Assembly (NCBI GenBank): GCA_945643635.1
Contig: CALZFC010000031.1
Span: forward strand, 1,963,501 to 2,027,500
Length of the DNA: 64,000 bases
From: Allodiplogaster sudhausi
Lineage: Eukaryota; Nematoda; Chromadorea; Rhabditida; Diplogasteridae
Direction of reading: 5' to 3'
Under the pieces are notes generated by a model. That model saw only the letters and a program-made list of their open reading frames with translations, did no database searches and had not been told where the DNA came from. Shown here piece after piece: positions 1 to 10,471 of this stretch. The position numbers were made by a program, and so were the translations under genes. The first letter of the stretch is position 1, and each line of letters begins with the position of its first letter.

Positions 1-2952
1 CGCTCTCTCCGCTCTCTCCTTGTCAGTTGGTCTGCCCTTCTTGCGTGGCTTGAGCAGCAGCGGCACTTCGTCCTCCTCCTTCTTTTCTTCCTCCTTTGCA
101 CTGCTCGCCGGTGTCAGCCTGGCAACGGTGGATCCTACCGTAGTTGAAGTTGACGGTGCGGGAGAGGAAGACTCCATGCGAGAGCGAGAGCGGTGACTCG
201 AACAACTCTCAGCGTCTGCCTCACTGAAATACAATTTAAAAAGTTGTCTTCAATAATTACAATATAAAACAAACTGGAATTTTAAACATCATGACTGGAA
301 AAGACATGTATGTAAAATACGATTTATGATAAAATGTTTAAATATCTTGCTCATACTTGACGTGAAGAATAGAAAATAATACAATTCCTTTGCATTCTTT
401 TAATTACGTCTGAAATGAATATCATTTTTACCCAAGAAGTGCATTATTAGAAATAGATCTTGAGAAACCTCTTGATGTCTTCGATTGTCCTTTTCTCAAT
501 GGAAGACGTGGAGAGCGGACTGCTGGCGGTGGCGGGCGGGGCAGACGTGGAAGCAGTGGCAACGGGTGGAGAACGGGACATCCTCTTCGTCGTTCCCACC
601 TCTTCCTTCGCCTTCTTCGATGTGGATGGCCTTTCATCCAAAGAACCAGCTTCGCTTTTCACTTCCTGTAGACACAAATTGATCTTGAGAAATTATCAAG
701 ATGCCTTTCATCTCCCTGCCCTTTCAATTTCTTAATTCTTAATACCATGTACAAAGAGTACAATATCAAAAACCTCAGGGTTCTATCCCTGAGGTTTTCG
801 ATATTTTACTCTTTGTACATAGTATTCAGTGACTGAGAGCAAAAGAAGAAGAGCCTGTTCGTGTGAATAACCAACATCCTTCTCCTTGTCGCTGGCGTCA
901 GCCTTCTCCTCCTCCTTCAACTTGGTCTCCTTCGTGCGCTCCTTCTCCTTCGGCCTCTCTCTATCTTTCTCCTTATCGTCCTTGTCCTTAGCCTTCTCCT
1001 TATCCTTTGTCTTCGGCTTTTCCTTCTCTTTCTCCTTGTCCTTATCTTTCTCCTTTTCCTTGTCCTTCTCTTTCTCCTTGTCCTTCTCTTTCTCCTTTTC
1101 TTTCTCCTTCTCCTTTTCTTTCTCCTTATCCTTCAGTTTCTCCCCCGGCTTCTTATCGATGCTCTTACGTCGCTTAACCTTCAAAGGTCTTTGTCAACGA
1201 TGTTCTTACAATAACTATGTTGTGATGAAATGATGAAAGTCTAACGAGGCTGTAGTCGAGATTGCGGCGTGCGCTGCGAGGATTGTTGATAGAATTCGCG
1301 GACAACTCGTCGAGACTCCAGCCAAGATTCTTGTAGACCGAATTGAAGTGAAGGAGATATCTGAAGAGAATCAAAGATGGCTCTTGCTAGACAACATTAG
1401 ATGCCAACCTCTGATAGGCCTTCTTCAATGTCATAGAAGAGGCACCCGGGCATCCGTCTAGTTTCATCCTCTTCAAAACCTACAACAAGAGAGGAAATCT
1501 GGCTAGAACCTCTATTTTTTTTAAATTAAACTTAACAATTTATGCTTGCATTCTTCATGCGGCTGTTGATCAAGAAGCAGAAAGAGGGATGTTCAATAAC
1601 GGTACCCACACACCTTTCTCCACTTGTTGTTGTCCGTGACCCGCTTGTAGCCACCGTAGTCTTGGCAAACACGATAGAAACGGTAGAGGTCAATGTCCTT
1701 GCCACCGAGAATCGGCGCTCGGTTGATTGGAGTTCCTAGAACATACGTACTTATCGTCAAGTCGCCTTAACCCGCACCGAAAGATACATTGCATACATAC
1801 ATACATGAGTATTAATGGGTGTTTGTTTAAAAAGGCCATACACAAATGCTAGAAAATAGTTGAAAAATGTTCTGTTCACCTCTTTCTTCGTGGAATTTGT
1901 AGAGTTGTGCGATGAAGAGATCGCGGTGCTCTCCTCCATCTTCGTCTTCGTCGCTCTCTTCCTCACTCGACGAAGAAGCCTTCGAGTCCGTCTCCTTCGT
2001 CTTCTCTTTCTCCTTTCTGCAAACATCTGTTCAAACAAGGCAAAGAGTAATCAAAAGTGTTAAAGGGTAAAATACATATGTACATAAATGCGTCGTCATA
2101 ATGACATTTTTTGTGACATCGAGGAAATACAATGATGAAAAGACTGACTTGATCTTCTCCTCTTCTTCTTGTTTCTCCAGCTTCTCCTTCCTTTTCTTCT
2201 TCTTGATCAACTCCTCCTTATCTTCTTTTTCCTTTTCTTTTTCCTTTTCCTTGTCCTTCTTCTTCTCCTCTTTCTTTTCCTTCTCTTCCTTCTTCACCTT
2301 CTCCTTTTCTCTGAGCTTTTCCTTCTTCAACTCCTTCTTTTCCTCTTCTTCTTCGTCCTTAGTCTTGGCTTTTTCTTTCTCCTTCTCCTTTTCCACATCC
2401 TTTTCTTTTTCCTTATCTTTTTCTTTTTCTTTCTCCTTCTCTTTATCCTTTTCCTTAATCTCCTTCTCCTTTTCCTTATCCTCCTCTTTCTTCTTCCTCT
2501 TCTCTTCCTTCTGTTTTTCCCCATAAATGGAAGGACGCTCCCATCCATTTGGAAGCGCTCCTGAAAATTAATTAGAAAACATATTGAATTAAAACGAAGA
2601 CAACTACGAACTATCAAATTCACGTATGTATGCATGTATGTACATACATACATGCATACATTTATTGCCAGTGATGTGAAATCAGATCAATAAAACTGGT
2701 TAACAAAGGAATAACTTTTTTCGAATTTAACATGAATGACAGTAAGTGTAATACTAACGTTTGGACAGGAAGAGATTGCATCGCTCCACAGCAGCTTTCA
2801 GAGAAGTGCTCGCCTCAGCCAACTTTTTCCGGCCAGGGAACGACGTGTACGGACAAGCCAATCCGAATGGCGCCGTGGTGCTGGAAACATAATTTGGTTT
2901 AAGAAACAAGTCATTTTCTCCTCTGTTTCTCTCTCTCCATCCCTCTCTCTTT

Positions 2953-2993
<41 letters not shown>

Positions 2994-3841
2994 GTTATCT
3001 CTCTACAATGGAATGACAACACTGACTATCGCCCGTTCTGGAAGCTCCTGCACGGAATGTCGGTCTTGCTGATCTTGAGCACCTTGCCCGCATTTTCTCT
3101 GTAGGCCGAAGGGGACACGACCACGGCCGGATACCATTTGCCGCGGCGGCTCGGTTCTTCGAAGATGCACACTACGCTGCCGACCGGCTAAGGAGAAAAG
3201 ACTTGGAAAAAAATATTTGAAATATAAAACTTCTAAAGGAAGAAACCGGTCTCTCCGAACAAGTCCCTTCGATGTCCTTCCTTTCTTCATCCCTTTTCTT
3301 CTCCTCCTTCTTGTCTTTCTTGCTCTCCTTCTCCTTCTTTTCTTCCTTCTTCTTCGGCGTCTCCTCCTTTTCCTTATCTTTCTCCTTGCCTTTTTCTTTG
3401 TCTTTCCCCTTATCTTCTTCCTTCTTCTCCCGTTTCCTCGGCGTTCGCTCCCTGGAATTGAACACATTTCTTCCTAACTTCCTGCCTACAGTAATCTTTG
3501 CAGACATCGACAACATGCTACAACTCGAATTGTTCAAAGAGAGTAGCATACGGTGTGTCCATCTTGCCGTCTGCCTTTCCCCGTTCCTCGTGTTCCTGCC
3601 GTCTCTCGTCTCTGCTTGTTCCCTCCTTCTTCTCTCTTTCTCTGATCTCTCTCTTCCCCTGCTCTTCGTCCTCTTCCGTGTTGTCGTGCTCGCTCTCGTC
3701 GAACTCTGCCAGTGCCTCCCTGGCCACGCTCGCCGCCACGCGCTTCTTTCGTTTCTATGGTTCCATACACCCATTAAGCTTACATTTTTAGATTTGCAAT
3801 GATTGTTCCAATTCATGGGTGCTCACAGTCATTCTCCTCTA

Positions 3842-3873
<32 letters not shown>

Positions 3874-3909
3874 CTCTCTCTCTCTCTGTTCTCCCTCTCC
3901 TCTCTCTCT

Positions 3910-3941
<32 letters not shown>

Positions 3942-3959
3942 GTTCTCCCTCTCCTCTCT

Positions 3960-4004
<45 letters not shown>

Positions 4005-5256
4005 CACCTTCTCAATCGGCGGTGTCCTCTCATCACTGTCGTCGTCGCTCGCCGCCCTCCTCAACCGTTTCTCTCCGAGATTCCTCCGTGCTCTCGATGA
4101 GTCGTCTACGGACATCTGCCTTGGTGTTTTCCGACTCAGCCTGCAGTGATTTGATGGAATGCTTCACAGCCGAGAAGTCTCAGATAATTGAATGCAACTG
4201 ACATGGTTGCCTTAGAGCCAGCGAGGACGGGCGTACAGAACTGTTCTGGATTGTAGAGCGGAAGGGCGTCCAGATTCACAGACTTGTCAAAGTGGCGGCC
4301 GCTTTTAAGGCATAACTAAAGAGAGGCTGACAAAATAAAACAAATCTCATCGCGCTATTCTTCAAAGAATCAGGAATGATTGTCAATAGTTTCGTACCTG
4401 AGTCCGGCGTAGCATTCGCTCGTCGCCATCGTTGAAAACTGCAAGCAAATATATATATATATATATATATATATAATTGGGAGAACAATTAAAAAGAACA
4501 ACAACAATTAGAAGAACTCAGTAAATACAAAAAATAACAAGTACAGATGGTGACTGAAAAATGAATTAAAGAAATAAGAAATAAGTAAGCCGACACAGTA
4601 ACTTACCCACGGTGTACATGCTGCAATCTTTGACGTTCTGAATCTGAGCACGCACAATCTGCTTGCCATCGTTCACTTCCACCTCCAATACTCACATTAT
4701 CTCATTCTTTACAAGAATCCCTAATATATTCCTTCACTCGAGTTCATCTTAACAAATGTATAAACTACAAGTACGCATGAATATACATAGAAGATATAAT
4801 TGATGATCTTATTTAAATGTTTAAGACGCAGTGATAAGGCATACGAGAATCAACGGTCAGGCACTCACCTCAGAGTTGAGTTTGATCAATCCACGAATGT
4901 CCTTCTCCTCCACTTGCACGCTCCCGAATGGAGCTTCCTTCAGGCTTACCTTCAAGTCATTCCATTTCTAGGTATGTACATAAATATGTACAAGAATCCT
5001 TTCTTTTGTATAGATCGGTGTTATGAATATATGTACATGTACACACCCATCCCAGGGATCCGTGAACATAAAGGATTGTTGGCCGAGAAACAATGAAAGA
5101 AATATGTATATGCAAAAGAGCTGGAGAATAAAGCAAAATGATAACTTTGCATTTGACGTGCTTTGCGAGCTTCTTGACCTTGGCCTCGCAGAAAGCGCCC
5201 TTGAACTTGGCACTGACTTCAGTACCAATCGGAAGGAATGGTGGGTCGTCCGACTA
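1..5256 (-). CDS. ARID4 (RBBP1)-like chromatin protein, many exons, 3' end outside the window
   Basis: ARID4 proteins bind chromatin and act in Sin3/HDAC-type repression. Exons read from high to low coordinate. The Tudor-like N-terminus (5256 to about 4390) reads [19 protein letters not shown], then [11 protein letters not shown] and [17 protein letters not shown], very close to vertebrate ARID4 as I recall it. A following exon (about 4315-4200) has LKSGRHFDK and [15 protein letters not shown]-type exon (about 3189-3030) has [20 protein letters not shown]. The ARID spans four exons (about 2020-1260) with [39 protein letters not shown] and [18 protein letters not shown]. Between these lie long Lys/Glu/Arg blocks. 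A 48-bp intron at 1408-1361 joins AYQR to YLLHF. Coding continues at 666-460 and 200-1. The true start is unresolved: candidate 5' exons lie near 5440-5346 (frame ends KIIVYE, phase compatible) and an ATG lies at about 5804. The locus starts only a few hundred bases after the NSE1 stop on the same strand, so co-transcription is possible. Confidence 0.85.
741..826 (-). repeat. 86-nt intronic hairpin (40-nt arms, 6-nt loop)
   Basis: Positions 741-780 and 787-826 are reverse complements with 3 mismatches in 40, around the loop TTCTAT (781-786). The element lies in an intron of the ARID4-like gene, between the exon ending near 880 and the one starting near 666. In a transcript of the minus strand, the strand of the host gene, two of the three mismatches become G-U pairs. 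It could be a miRNA-like or siRNA hairpin precursor, or a small MITE. There is no direct evidence of processing. Confidence 0.8.
2626..2661. repeat. CATA/TATG inverted repeat in an intron
   Basis: Two 17-nt arms (2626-2642 and 2645-2661) are exact reverse complements with a 2-nt spacer, built from ATGT/ACAT units. It lies in an intron of the ARID4-like gene. Similar palindromic ATGT/ACAT tracts recur elsewhere, for example 38181-38206, so this is probably a microsatellite type of this genome and not a specific signal. Confidence 0.75.
3839..4003 (-). repeat. (GA)n microsatellite inside a coding exon
   Basis: On the plus strand this is nearly uninterrupted CT with occasional C or T slips. Read on the minus strand it sits in the open frame of an ARID4-like exon (about 4132-3824) and encodes alternating Arg-Glu with short EE/EN interruptions. 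The frame runs from [15 protein letters not shown] into the repeat and out to EIEEND, followed by a GTGAGC donor. Length variation in steps other than three bases would break the frame. Confidence 0.7.
4448..4475. repeat. (TA)n microsatellite
   Basis: About 14 uninterrupted AT units, directly upstream (minus-strand sense) of a short ARID4-like exon that encodes [13 protein letters not shown]. Confidence 0.9.
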
Positions 5257-6063
5257 GAAATATGATCGCGTTCCTTTTAGGAGATTTACTTAATATTGTA
5301 ATTGATAGAAAAAAGGAAAAAAAGTATCACTGCAAATTAGACCTCGTAAACAATGATTTTTCGAGTGTTCGACTCGGCAACACACCTGCATGTTTTACGA
5401 GTCACAATCTTGGCATTGCTTCAGCCAGATTCTCTAGCTTCTGAAAGGGTTAATGTATGCACACGGAAAATGGTAACAAAACTATTACAGCGGTACGTTC
5501 GCGTTGACATAGAGCGGGGCATCGTGGATGGATGTATGTAAGTATATATGTATGTATTTGCATATACATTAATATACGTACATAAGCGTTCATGCCACAG
5601 AAACGATGCCACTCAAAAGATACTGCAAGACGACACGTACATAGGAAAGATACCACTCAATAGAATGCGCTTGGAGCAAAAAATGGTCATGCGTGAAGCA
5701 TACAAAACCGGCTCAAGGCAAGAGCACCGCTATATTTAGTGCGGCGTCGTCCGTAGAATAGATGAGACCCTTTAGCGCGATAACGAATTCCATCCTTGCC
5801 TTCATTGTTCTGACAAAAAAAAAGAACTTTCATAAAAAATAGATATGTATTTAATGTGCCATCCAATTTCCAACAAAGCCCGCTATCCCAATGAAACCAC
5901 CATTTTTCAAGATATTGATGTATTCTTTATGTATTCTTTGTACTCCATTACAAATGTATTTATTTTACATATTTATTCATACATTCATGTGACAAGGGAT
6001 AGAGCGAATTAGATAAAAGTATACAAAAAAACTGGGAAGGGAAGAAGGGAGAGAGGATACGAA

Positions 6064-9000
6064 TCAATCATCTTCTTCATCCGAGGAAACCTACAACGAC
6101 AAATAAATCTCATCAAAACTCTCTGACATCAATATATACTCTTTTCCCCCCTTTTTATTTTATCTCTCGCTTTCTCAGTCCTTATTCTTTTCTTACCATT
6201 AGCTAGCTCAATCTCTTATCTCTCTGTCTCTCTCTCTCTCTCTTCGTAATGCCCACTCACAATAACTCTCTGCCGGATATTCCGTTGAGTGGATGGCTCT
6301 TCGTCGCTTGAAGGCTGCAAAAACAATGGATATCCTCCTTTTCAATGTCTTCCAGATATCAGAACTTCGCTCACGATACCTTCGATTTTTTCACGTCAAT
6401 ATTCAGAGATTAACAAAAAAAAAACGCGTGAGCATAAAAATGAAAAAAAGTGAAAATAAATATATCTCACCACTTCCTTGCCAAGCACTTCATCCGGCCC
6501 GAAGGACAACTCGGACAACTCATCTTCCTTAACCAGCAGAAATCATTCATCGGAATCTCCTTTTCTGTTGCACATCATTCAAAAATAAATTCCTTCTCTT
6601 CATGTTCTTATTCAATATTCCTTCTTAATTAAGGCCCGTTACAATGTTACTAATCGTTGTAAAAAAAAACTGACTGAAATGCCAACTCAAATAAATCGTC
6701 AAAATATTAGTTTACTTAGTTATCTACAAAGTCGAGTATTTTTATTATTATCTTCCTAGGTAATCCATAAAGTAGTCGCCTATTAAAAGAGTGAGTAGTT
6801 CAAACACGGGATCATGTTATCTTTCTTCAAAGAAGTGGGACCCATGAACTTGAAAAGGGACTCAAATATCCTGATGTGCTTACCTCGCGTGGCTTCTGCT
6901 GGGTTGCCCTGATCCGACTGGACTTGGCACGCTTAGTCAGTTCATCGCTCATTCTCTTCTCCTTTCTCCTCTGCGCTGTCTCTGCCGCGCGGCAACGCTC
7001 CCTTGAACATTTCACTCCTTAGAACTCAATTTTAAATCCACATCTTTAAACAATATATACATATAAAATTACTCGAGAACGGTTTAATTTAATTACGCAA
7101 AATTACACTTCTCTGATACATTCTACCTTAATAAGGAAACACGCGGTTTTAAACCATGGAGGAAAAGAAGTAAGTATTTCAGCAAGATTTCAACCAGAAT
7201 CAAACCTCACCGATTGGAGATGGCCTCTGCCGCCTTGGCTGCTTCCAGAACATCCTTGATCTGCGCTTCCATCTCCTTCTGCAATTCATTTTTTTAGTAA
7301 TAAATATAATTTACTGTATATGTAAAAATATTTCTGTCTCAAACCTTGTTAAGTTCCTTGCTGCAGCTGACAACTGGACATTTGGTCGTGTCATTGTTAT
7401 CTCGCTGAGCCCACCTGAAAAAGAGCAAATGTTGAAGTCACCAAGTACGAGTACAGTAGTTCAATTAGCAAGAGATACGGTAGCGACTGACTTGGTCCAG
7501 CAGAGTGGATGCATGCGAGTCTCGCAGTGTTCGCAGGAGACACAGCGATTGGAACGGAACGCGACGCGTTGGCACACGCAACGCGGCAGCTGAAATTGTT
7601 CAATCGATATATTCCTTGAAGCATATCTCACATTGCTTAATATGGGGCACCCAAATGCCCGAGGAAGGATGAGTGAGGGCTAGCTTTTTCCTTGTGCGTA
7701 TAACTCGAGCCAAAAACAGCTAATATATTCTATTACATGTTGATCGGGCTGGAAATTACGATTTTTCAACCAGGAAAGATGACTGAAAAGTTGTCAAGCC
7801 AGTCAGCTTTTAAGCTATGATATCTCAACGTAATGATTTCCTTTAATTAGACTTCTGCATTGCCGTCCATGAAATGTTTCATTGTTTCGCAAATGCAACA
7901 TCATATTTACGGTCAGGTAACTGTTAGATGCCACATGCTATTATTTAGTTTTTCCACTTTATTTCTATGTAACTGGTAACTGCTTATCGCAGGATCAGTG
8001 GCTTACAAAAAAAAACTATATTTTTTAACAACCTTGTAACGAGCGGTGAGCAGAGGTGCCATTTCTTCGGTGGCGCGAGGAGTGAGTGTGATGTCATCGC
8101 CATCCTGGATATTAGGCATATTTAGTTAATCATTCATATCTCGAGAAAACAAAGGAGTTATCGATTTGGATAGGCCGAAAAGGAAAATAAAGGTTTACCA
8201 GCAAGAAAATGCCACCAGCAACAATCTTGTCGATTAGCTCTTGTGCATTCGCCATGGTCATGGGCTTCGGCAGATCGCGCGCTTTCTGAAAGACAAGCTA
8301 CCGTATACGCAAACCCGTCCAGTCATACTATTCCCTAGCACAAACTTTTCCAATGCCATGAGAAACACTGTGTAGCTGGTAAAGGAAGGTAGGAACAAAT
8401 ACACACAGAGAAACAAGAGAGCAACAATTAAAGCGGTTAATTAAGTTAATTAATCATGTGGAGTACTGCACTCATTTTTTCTTCAGAAATTACTTCAACA
8501 AGAATGACAACTACAGTAACCCGACCTGGAGTGCTGCTCCGTAGCGGACGCTCCCGTTCTCGGTCACCATCTGATCCACCCAAGACATCAGAAGGAATTG
8601 TTCGTCGGCGCTGAAGAAAGAATACATTCCAAGAACCGCGGTTTCTAGTAGTGCAATGACACGGCTGACACACGCGCATCTTCGATCTTACATTCCAATC
8701 ATTTTCGCAAATGTTAGAACTTAATGTGCACATTGTAGAAAAAAAGCTTAAGGGGGGAAAGAAGGATAACTAAAATATGGCAAAATTCAATAGTGTATTA
8801 CCAGATGAGTTTCCCCGGTGCAGCCACCGGGACAACTACACTGAATGAACTCTGTGTTGCTGCAGCAGAATCAGAATTCAGTAAGTGCCTCCTGACCTGA
8901 GATGGGAGGCGGCTCCGAGTGCGTCAGTGTGTTTGTGCTCGCTGATCAGCACCATCCACTCCTGACTCTGCACTCCGTTGTCCATTCGAATCAGCCGCAT

Positions 9001-9812
9001 CCCAAGCTGGCAATCAGTTTCATCATCATTCCAATGTTTAATCGTAAACAACACGAATACAGAAAGGTGCCATACCTTCTTGATCTTCTCATCAATGCTG
9101 CTCTTGAGCTTCTCCGTTAATTCATCCAGTCTCGCAGCAGTGACATTGAGGAGTGACAGCTGATTCTCACGAGTGTCCACCTCTGTGAAAGCAGATATTA
9201 GTAAGGTATTTTGGGCCTTACCGACGCCATACCTCAGCCAAATATTGACGAACAAATTCTATTTTTTACGCTCTCAACCCTGCGCACCGCGACCCAAGCC
9301 TCATAACCCAACCCTGTTTTCCTCAGCAGCCTACAGTGCAATTTATTCTCTGCTTTTCAGGTCACGATCGAAAAACTTTAGTCATTCCCACAGGTCAATC
9401 AAGGAGAAATTAGTTGGGCAAAGAAATGTAAAGAAAATTCGCGCAACCTTTTCGTTCATTCAGGAGAGCAAAGTTGCGGATGAAACTCATGCAGAACCTC
9501 TTCTTCTACAAAAATAGAATAAGAACCTGATATTGAATAAGTAAGCTCGGTTCGAGCCTGAAAAGGCTTTAGTTAGAGACCAGGTCCATTGCCAACACGA
9601 CGTGGTCGATCTAGTGTATCACGAGCCAAACTTCACCTTGAAATGACAGTACTGACCGTGATCTGTCCATGTTGAATGAGTTCGTGCAGAGTTGCCTGGT
9701 GTGGCTGGCCGAATCCTTCGGCCGCATCCAGGACTAGGCCAAAATCGAGTGGCTGAGCAGCAGCTGGCTGGCCGCTGCCGCCGCTCTCTTCGTCGGAAGG
9801 AGACTCAGACAT
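6064..9812 (-). CDS. NSE1-like RING subunit of the SMC5/6 complex
   Basis: NSE1 is a winged-helix plus variant-RING protein that works with NSE3 and NSE4 in the SMC5/6 DNA-repair complex. The ATG at 9812 opens MSESPSDEESGG, and exon 1 ends at 9657. Later exons give EWMVLISEHKHTDALG, SADEQFLLMSWVDQMVTENG, NAQELIDKIVAGGIFLL and DDITLTPRATEEMAPLLTAR, the last matching the winged-helix end in human NSMCE1. The RING-like exons (about 7590-7340) contain CVC, CVSCEHC, RMHPLC and KCPVVSC. After the RING come about 105 more residues: a charged helix, an Arg/Lys-rich stretch (RRKEKRMSDELTKRAK) and an acidic tail ending SSDEEDD at the stop 6066-6064. My model has about 12 exons and 370 residues, longer than the human protein because of this tail. 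Phases join cleanly except that one acceptor near 6995 is weak. The first RING pair is C-x-C and not the usual C-x2-C. Confidence 0.82.
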
Positions 9813-10204
9813 CCACAATCAACAGCAGGAAACCGGGCTAAAGTAGACAACGAAAAAGGAGTTATTCAAGAAGAAGAAAAGTTCTGATGGTGAAATCACA
9901 TTCTAATATCTCTGGTAAAAAGCGAATGGTCCAATTCCCCGCGAGGTAATGGTGAAATGGTGCAAAACTTGCAATATTTCGCAGAAATATGCGATGAACA
10001 CTTCACGAACATGCGCGGTTGAAATTGGAAGAAAAACGTGTTGGAACATGAGACTTGGAAAGAATGTTTGAAAATGAAATTTAACCGCCAAATTAGAACA
10101 GTTCTATGATTCCACCAATCAAACAATAGATAGAAAATGTGAAACACTGATGCAACACACCAGAATTACCTATACCATTATTGCTTTCTCTCTTTGTCTC
10201 TCTC

Positions 10205-10261
<57 letters not shown>

Positions 10262-10471
10262 TTTCCTGAATCTTTCTCTTTTCTTTTTGATCTTTCTCAC
10301 TGATTTCCTCCTTCTGAATCTCATATTTACAACTTTAATTCTTGGACTGAAGTTCGAATGCTCGAAGCTGAGTGAATCTCATTTATCAGATCACGTTTTG
10401 AGGACAGCCAAAATTCTACCTATTTGTGAAAAATACCAGTAATGTTTCGTAACTTCATTCAAAGATCGAGA
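9813..10471. other. Intergenic, NSE1 to acyltransferase A
   Basis: This is AT-rich sequence with a (CT)n tract at 10194-10262. It holds the promoter region of the NSE1-like gene and the 3' flank of acyltransferase A. I see no further gene in it. Confidence 0.6.

Noticed and set aside
3799..4201. Plus-strand Leu/Ser-rich frames of 90-130 codons
   Set aside because: They are translations of the CT repeat on the strand opposite a real ARID4-like exon.
5346..5440. First exon of the ARID4-like gene (frame ending KIIVYE)
   Set aside because: The phase fits the next exon, but no start or upstream exon could be joined, so it was left out of the model limits.
8811..8868. Possible NSE1 exon with a C-x-C-x3-C motif (EFIQCSCPGGCTGETHL)
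   Set aside because: Its 58 nt would break the phase between the neighbouring exons, which join perfectly without it.
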